Assembly (NCBI GenBank): GCA_051453625.1
Contig: JBOZIK010000001.1
Location: forward strand, 251,268,726 to 251,332,725
DNA from: Welwitschia mirabilis
Taxonomy: Eukaryota > Gnetophyta > Gnetopsida > Welwitschiales
Direction of reading: 5' to 3'
DNA length: 64,000 nt
Under the pieces are notes generated by a model. It saw only the letters and a list, made by a program, of their open reading frames with translations, did not search any database and was not told the origin of the DNA. A program made the position numbers and the translations under genes. How positions within the stretch are numbered: position 1 is the stretch's first letter; each line of letters opens with the position of its first letter. Shown here in pieces: positions 58,013 to 64,000 of the stretch.

Positions 58013-58480
58013 GTAGAAATCCCAAGTATGGCTCTATGGCTCTTGGTGAGGCCCCTATAGCATAGCCATCTTCATCTCCTCCTAGACAACCTAAGGTAGT
58101 TAAAGGCATTATACTAGACTAGCTTACAACATTACTAAATAGTATGGAGCAAATATTATCTTTATAGATAGAGAATCTTTGTGTCCATACTACCATATGA
58201 CTTGATTAGTTGGAGACATGTGTTTGCACTATAAAGAAGTAGGGTAGAGTTATCTTAGAGAGGGTGATATATGTGTAGCAAGATAATTTAGTTGGCATCT
58301 CAAAGGTGGTTTATGTTCATCATGATGCAGCTACATCCACCTTACGAGTACATCTCTCATTACTTTCTAGATATCGAGGAACTTATCATTGATCCACCTA
58401 TGGAGACAGGTGACAAAAGAGATACTAATATGAAGGTTAAGTTTTAATCCTTTTCACATAGGAATCCATGATTATTTATA
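58013..58480 (+). pseudogene. unassigned coding-like relic after E
   Basis: One plus frame gives MALGEAPIA near 58,043, then SSSPPRQPKVVKGIILD, then a Leu/Glu/Gln-type stretch (LTTLLNSMEQILSL, IENLCVHTTI) suggesting a former coiled coil, and later charged codons. Several stops. Such coiled-coil ends occur in accessory ORFs of plant gypsy elements, but I cannot assign it. Confidence 0.25.
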
Positions 58481-58925
58481 TAGTCCTATCATCTGCATTA
58501 TATGGAAATTATCCTTCTATCATGTTATTATACTCATACACATTATTTTTAAACTTGTAGTTGATATTTATGTGATGCTTATTTTTATGATGACTTTTTT
58601 ATCTTAATTGCTAGTTCGTCTAAACATGCAAAAATTATTTTTGATTAGATTTTGAGGCTTTCTCTTCCTAGTAAATTAGCATCACAAAGTCCTCTTTTAC
58701 TTTATTTGTCAAGGAATTGATAAAATTCTAGGTGGGAGGCTATGTTAGAATACCAATTTATCATGTTTCAATGGTGTGATTGCTGATGTTTTACAGGGAA
58801 CAAGAACTTAATTCAGTAATTTTCAGGAATATTATTGTAAAGAAATTTAATAACTTAATGATGATCTTAATTATCATATTTTCATTCATAAGGATAGGAA
58901 TTAAACTAAAGAAAAATGGAGTGAG
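58481..58925. other. nothing recognised
   Basis: AT-rich sequence. Two overlapping ORFs of 65 and 69 codons on opposite strands near 58,780-59,000 have no family resemblance. Confidence 0.4.
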
Positions 58926-60230
58926 GGTAAGAAAAAAAGACAAAGACTTGGTTGTTGTCCATTCTATATCCCCATGACATAAGGCACAATGACAAGGCAA
59001 TAAATCTATGGAACTGCTAATGAGATGAAGCTGAGATAATGCTCACTTGGTAATTTGACATGGCTTTCATACCCTCTATTATCCACATGACATAGGGGAT
59101 AACATATTCATTAAAGTTTAAATTTAAATTCCAATGATCTCTTGATGTAATGATCTGTGGTCGGGTGATGAAGGAGTGTCATGTCATATGTCATCCCAAT
59201 GATAATAGTAACATGACAGTGTTATAAATTCTTTCTAAATAAGTTAATTATGATCTATTTTGTTCCTTATAATGCCTCTTTGCTTATACTAATCTTTTAG
59301 TCCTATAACCACTGTAGGAAAATTATATAAATCCTCATTTAGTATCATTTAATCATCTTTTGGCATTCAAGGATTTGTGACAAAGGCATCCAAAGTGTAG
59401 AAGGTTGATTTCAACATAGGAGAAATTATTCTTTATGATTAGGCTATGTTTCTGTCACTGAGAAATCACTACCCTATTAAGGTATTTCTAAGACATTGAA
59501 TTTGTTGAATAAAATTTCTTTCTTCTCTAATTCATCTTATTTCTCTTATGGATTGTGTTATGTTTGATTAATGCTATTATTTAGATCAATTTTGATTTAA
59601 ATAAAAGCCACAAGGGCTAATCTTGGATGAAAAAACTCAAAAATGGTTATCATAGGCTTGCATATTCATTTCTCACTTCATTTTGCATTTCATCATTAGA
59701 ATAGTTACATTGTCCTTTTCCCTTTTTGCATAACAAAATACAAAATATATCAAAGAGATTTTACTTAATTTTAAATGATTATTCTTTTTTAATTATATGC
59801 TTAATTAATATATTTTCTTATGCTCTCCATACTATGACATTCATTGGTTGAATTATCCTATACTAAACCTAATTACAATTCCATTATTTCCAGAATTGAC
59901 TACTTTTGAAGTGCAATTTTGGCCACCCATAGTGATGAAAAGGAAGGATTAAATTTAGAACTTGGTATGGGCCTTTCTTTAATTTTTCTTACCTTTTTAA
60001 TTATTTTTAGCATGTTACTTTCTTTTAAGATTTATTTTCTCCCTTTTTTTCCTTAATTTATATGACATTACCTGCTACTTAAGATCACTAGCTATAATTT
60101 ATTAAATAGTTGGAGCTTGCACTATGAAAAAAATCAATAGTTATTTCCCCTGGGAAGCCCTTAAGACATAGTGGATAATGTGCTAGCCACCTATTCATGC
60201 ATCTAAGGGTTTATTTTTCTTTGCAGGTTA
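58926..60230 (+). repeat. LTR-like region related to E LTR
   Basis: Carries the same type of words as 55,900-57,150: ccccatgacataagg at 58,969, tatccacatgacatagg at 59,081 and catcccaatgata at 59,191. They are followed by a TATA-like box at 59,322 and a leader with similar layout. It shares gaactgctaat with 57,020. Boundaries not determinable. Confidence 0.4.
59322..59333 (+). promoter_or_regulatory. TATA-like box
   Basis: attatataaatc in the LTR-like region, placed as in the E LTR. Confidence 0.35.
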
Positions 60231-61149
60231 TGGCCAAGTCATCAAGGTTTAGCTAAGAAGGAAAGGTCAGTGTTATAGAGACATTGGAAATTCATTTAAT
60301 TGAGGAGAAGGGTTGCGGAGCTAAAGCATGAAAATGCTAATTTAGCACTTGTTCAATACCTACATCAGCCACCTACACATAGTAGTTAACATGGTTCACT
60401 CACTTAAAGGCTCATTCCTTTTTAACATTCATCTAACTTTATTTGCAGCACCAAAGCACATGTGTATTACAATTTATTATTTCCTTTTAAACTGCAAGGG
60501 TTGTGTAATGGTAATAGTAGTTGGAGATAAAAGAAAAGGATGGGGATTCAAGTCTATGGAATACACACATCTTGCCTTTTACAGATACTTTACTTATTAT
60601 CCTTTTATAAAATTTACTAAGGCACTCTTAATTAAATTTAAACTATTGCCCTCTTTATGAAAGACATTATGTCCCTTTTTTATTTAGCTTATGATAGTGC
60701 TTAGAAAAATTGTAGTGTAGATGGTTATATGCTAGGCATATAATGCAAAATTACCATTAACATTAGATAATAAATTTTACAATAAATTCTTAAGAATTAC
60801 ATATAGAATAAATGGTCAAATTTCATATCTCATTGTAATAGTATATTTCAAGGAAAGATATTCATGATCTAACATTCAAGTAATAAAACACTTAGGAATT
60901 TCATAAAACTTACAAGGAACACATATAATAAAAATTAAATAAAACTCTCTATTTTCAGTTATCTAATGCATATACTTTAATAAAAGTACGTAATATCTTT
61001 AAATCACAATAATTTTAACTCTAAATAATTCTAGGATTTATGATAAGAAAATAAGTTTTATTCTGCAACAATTTTTCATCAAGGCTAGAATAAAAGTCCA
61101 TCACTTCTTTATGCCCTCTTTATTAATCATACTCTAGTTCTTCCACCGT
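60231..61149. other. transition to B2, nothing firmly recognised
   Basis: A Met at 60,231 opens a short frame (MAKSSRFS) with a later charged RRVAELKHENANLAL segment, possibly a coiled coil. A 103-codon ORF at 60,349-60,660 has no recognisable motif. The lower part probably includes the eroded end of the B2 LTR. Confidence 0.35.
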
Positions 61150-61439
61150 TATACAAGGAATATGGAATAAGAACTATGAAAATTTCACAGCCCCCAATAT
61201 GATCCAAGTAAGATAAGCCAAGATAAGTATTTTTTAGTAATATAATAAAAATAAAAAAAAGTAAGAACTTCAAGAGACAAGGTGTAATACAAGAGTAATG
61301 ATCTTATGGTTATGAAGTAAGAATAACCGATTGTAAACTTACATATATTTCAATCACTTTACTAATTCATTTTGTGATATATGAAGCTCAATATGCCTCA
61401 TTCAGCAATCTATGATTCTCATATGATCTTTTTGACATT

Positions 61440-61680
61440 TTGCTTACTTCACTACCTCATTCGATGATCTATGAGGCCCACTGTCTCCTTCAGTGGTTTG
61501 TGGTTCTCATATAATATTTTTCACATTTCACTCACTTCACTACCTCATTCAATGTTCTATGAAACCCATTGCCTCATGTGGTAATCTATGGTTAATCTAT
61601 TAATTCTAATATCTCATCTAGTGGTTTATGGGATTCTTAATTTCCACTGCCTCACTTGGCAATCTGTGAAATACACATAA
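61440..61680 (-). repeat. tandem sub-repeat in B2 LTR
   Basis: Five to six units of the actacctcattcgatgatct type (plus-strand view), inverted relative to B1. Confidence 0.75.
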
Positions 61681-62032
61681 CCATAAGTTCATAAGGAATC
61701 ATGACATCAAATGGAGTACAAAAGAGGAATAACAATTAAGCATCAACTCATGAGAAGAACAACTTGTATTTAGATTATTAAAGAGATCAAGTAATAGAAA
61801 ATAGTAGAAGTTAAGATTAGAAAAAAGGATTGAACCTAAATAGACTAATGGATTGCATACAAAAAGGGACTAATAAGAAAGTAAAAAGGAATAAAATCAT
61901 ACCCGTATCTAATCATAATGTTTGAGGAGTCTAAAGTTTTTTCAAGGTTCTAAATCCCTTAAACTTTCTAAGATCTAAGATTCAAAAGTAAATTCTTCTC
62001 AAAAATAAGCCTAACTTGAGGGAAGAATAACC

Positions 62033-62042
62033 TTATTTATAA
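62033..62042 (-). promoter_or_regulatory. TATA box of B2 LTR
   Basis: Minus strand ttataaataa, 470 bases into the LTR, as in B1. Confidence 0.6.
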
Positions 62043-62511
62043 TTAGAAAACCAGGATGAAGTGAAAAAACTTAAGAATACAAAAAGACAGATCATGAGAC
62101 AGTGGTGATGGTGGGGGTTTCATAACACCTCATAAAGACTTGCCTGGCCACTGGGCACTTTAATAATTAAAAAATACTTTTTATTCCATCAAATTTAATT
62201 GTAATAATGGAAAAAATAAATAAGACGTCACATAGTAACATTTAATCATGCAAAAATTCTAGGAAGGTGAAATAATCATATTAATCAAATAATATCATCA
62301 CAACTACAAGAACATTCTTAAAGATTATAAAGTAATATTTTAGTCTTAACAAAGATAAAAGGAATCCAAAGAATAATATTTAATATAATAGAACCTCAAT
62401 AACACAATATCTATATCAGTTAAAGATTATGAAATAATTAAATCTTTCTAAATAATTTATTAATCTAAATCTTTACAACTTTTCAAAAGAAATAAAAAGA
62501 TGGATGTGATA

Positions 62512-62528
62512 GTTCTTACCTCCTTAAG
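62512..62528 (-). promoter_or_regulatory. B2 polypurine tract
   Basis: Minus strand cttaaggaggtaagaac abuts the LTR start. It is the counterpart of aagggatggagaag in B1. Confidence 0.6.
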
Positions 62529-63299
62529 AAGTTTTATTCTTGAAACTTTACAAACACTTAGGATTACATTACTTAATATTTGTTTATATTTTCCAAATTA
62601 CTTCTTCTATAGATTTATTTAACCATTTGGTTATAATTGTATCATATTAAACTTTAAAATATTCTTTATAATATGTGTTAAAAATTATCTTTATAGACAT
62701 ACAGATCTTCAAAATCTTCCTAAAGATTAATTTTACAATCTAAACTATAATTGGTATCTTCATATATAACATGAAGCATGATATCTTATTAAGCACTTAA
62801 CAAATTAAATATATAAATCCATATTCCTCCTCCTTCATTTTGACAAACTTACTATAAAGTGCATGTTGAAAGTTTCTTATCAGGTTCCTTCGTATTGAAA
62901 GTAGTTGGTATAGGATAGCCTTTAGCTTCACATCATTAACCTTTAATAAATAAATTCACACATATTATTCTAGTTCATTGATATCATCAATCTAAAGATT
63001 TATACAACTTATTTTTATGTTAAGTGAGATTCCTAATTATCTTCATCACAATGCTAAACTTCATGGCATATAAACTTTAAAAATTTACAAAAACTGTTTT
63101 CTTATTCATGACGTTCTAACCTTTTTCATTTTCTAGGGTTATAATAATTACTTGATTAGAAAAAAATTATGAATTAGTATATCTCTCATACAAGGAATTT
63201 CTAAGAAAATAGTTAAATATGCTTACAAATAAGTTGAACCATTTAATTTCATAAGCCAAAATATCTCAACAACATTCTTGTCTTGTCTAAAACTATAAA
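62529..63299 (-). other. B2 interior, non-coding-like part
   Basis: AT-rich, corresponds to about 10,000-10,613 of B1. No domain seen. Confidence 0.5.
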
Positions 63300-63560
63300 A
63301 TTAAAAAAAAATACAACATAATAATTTTTCACTCCAAATTGTGGAACTTACCTCTAAAAATGTTATGTAGAAATTCTTCAAGCCTAAGCTCATAAATTGT
63401 AAGTCTCTTTTACTCTCAACTCCTCCATTATAAGATTCTTTTAATACCTCTTTGACTCTTTTGCTTATATAATCTAGTTGAATTTCCACTTTAATGATTA
63501 ATATGTACATAGAATCTTGAAGCCTAATAAGTCAAGAATAGAATGTATGAAATAATTCTA
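63300..63560 (-). pseudogene. B2 conserved interior segment
   Basis: A minus ORF of 69 codons (63,301-63,510) reads ISKRVKEVLKESYN and later LGLKNFYITFLEVSSTIW. The equivalent stretch of B1 (9,730-10,000) has the same blocks with stops. Identity unknown; a faint likeness to the integrase C-terminal linker of chromoviruses is noted. Confidence 0.45.
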
Positions 63561-63622
63561 TGTAAGCATATACCAAATAAATATACAAGGGCTTTTAGAT
63601 TAATTAAGATAAGAAATGTTTA

Positions 63623-63722
63623 NNNNNNNNNNNNNNNNNNNNNNNNNNNNNNNNNNNNNNNNNNNNNNNNNNNNNNNNNNNNNNNNNNNNNNNNNNNNNN
63701 NNNNNNNNNNNNNNNNNNNNNN
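63623..63722. other. assembly gap, 100 N
   Basis: Separates B2 from the GC-richer tail. Confidence 0.99.
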
Positions 63723-64000
63723 CATTTTCCAGACGACCACCTGGACGACACTGTCCTCTAACACTTTCACACATTGTATTCCTGAGTTGTCACTTGTTAA
63801 TTGCGACTTTCCCTTTTATGATAGCTAGAGTTTCTGTTATACTTTTCTGTTAGTCCCTTTCCCATTTTGGCTTATAAATAAAGCTCTCCCCCTCGATCCT
63901 AATCATCTTCGATAGTACCTAATATTCTCGTGACCGGAGATCTTGGGACTGGAGAACCATCTTGTAATCTAGAGAGACGTTACCTTGGTATTGGGCGGCA
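63723..64000 (+). mobile_element. CpG-retaining, probably young LTR fragment
   Basis: Clearly higher GC than the rest, with about ten CpG sites in 278 bases. It contains ccagacgacc and ctggacgac words, a TATA box and a downstream leader with ctcgtgaccgg. It has the look of an LTR promoter region and resembles the palindrome words of D LTRs before C-to-T decay. It runs off the window edge. Confidence 0.5.
63872..63881 (+). promoter_or_regulatory. TATA box in right-edge LTR fragment
   Basis: ttataaataa followed by the pyrimidine-rich stretch ctctccccctc, a typical plant core promoter layout. Confidence 0.6.

Larger units (their letters stand above)
61150..62511 (-). repeat. B2 3' LTR
   Basis: Minus-strand start tatcacatcc at 62,511. 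Homology can be followed to about 61,150; full length would extend to about 60,600-60,700. Confidence 0.75.
61150..63622 (-). mobile_element. LTR retrotransposon B2 (family B), 3' end
   Basis: The reverse complement matches the 3' part of B1: interior segment (63,300-63,560), polypurine tract, LTR start, TATA box, tandem array and the ggatcatactggg-like block at about 61,200. Only the 3' interior and 3' LTR are present. The interior runs into a 100-N gap. Confidence 0.78.

Noticed and set aside
58791-59000. Overlapping 65- and 69-codon ORFs on both strands
   Set aside because: No motif, no neighbours, and in an LTR-like stretch; expected by chance in 64 kb.
1-64000. tRNA, rRNA, CRISPR, bacterial operon or intact host gene
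   Set aside because: Looked for and not seen; the sequence is retroelement-derived plant DNA throughout.

Overview
The window is AT-rich, intergenic plant nuclear DNA made almost entirely of old, broken LTR retrotransposons inserted into one another. The plant origin rests on three things: Ty1/copia elements with the Sirevirus-like order (gag, pol, then an extra post-pol coding region); a Ty3/gypsy element with a tRNA-Asp-type primer binding site as in the Athila/Tat group; and long LTRs followed by initiator-tRNA-Met-type primer sites. I found no intact host gene, tRNA, rRNA, CRISPR array or bacterial feature. Every coding region is a pseudogene full of stops and frameshifts. Many stops sit where Gln, Arg or Trp is expected, which fits long-term C-to-T decay of methylated DNA. 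I cannot name the species.

Left part (1-19,533): copia element A1. It enters the window inside gag and runs through protease, integrase, RT, RNase H and a post-pol coding relic to a 3' LTR at 18,125-19,533. Between its protease and GAG-pre-integrase lies element B1 (2,212-12,694), with two ~2 kb LTRs, PBS, polypurine tract and a near-perfect 5-bp target duplication (taaac/caaac). The B1 interior has no visible gag-pol but holds faint NBS-LRR-like peptides. 19,534-22,908 has no recognised gene.

Centre (22,909-51,885): a second copy of the same copia family, A2 (5' LTR, PBS, gag), is split in gag at 25,431/49,189 by copia element C (LTRs 25,432-26,632 and 47,960-49,188). C carries gag with two zinc knuckles, protease, integrase, RT with an intact YVDD, and RNase H. 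C is itself split by a minus-strand Athila/Tat-like gypsy element, D (32,725-46,871). D has three LTR copies and a repeated leader, i.e. a tandem LTR-leader-LTR-internal-LTR arrangement next to assembly gaps. A2 then resumes with gag, protease, integrase and RT, and ends near a gap at 51,727-51,826.

Right part (51,886-64,000): gypsy relic E (integrase plus 3' region, with several local tandem duplications around N gaps), LTR-like sequences to about 60.2 kb, a minus-strand relative of B (B2, LTR 61,150-62,511), and after a 100-N gap a CpG-retaining, apparently young LTR fragment (63,723-64,000).

The most unusual signal is that LTRs of several unrelated families (A, C, D, E) are each studded with their own short quasi-palindromic word, and the B LTRs carry a non-palindromic tandem repeat in a similar position. 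Fourteen runs of N, seven of them exactly 100 bases, interrupt the assembly; several are flanked by duplicated sequence.
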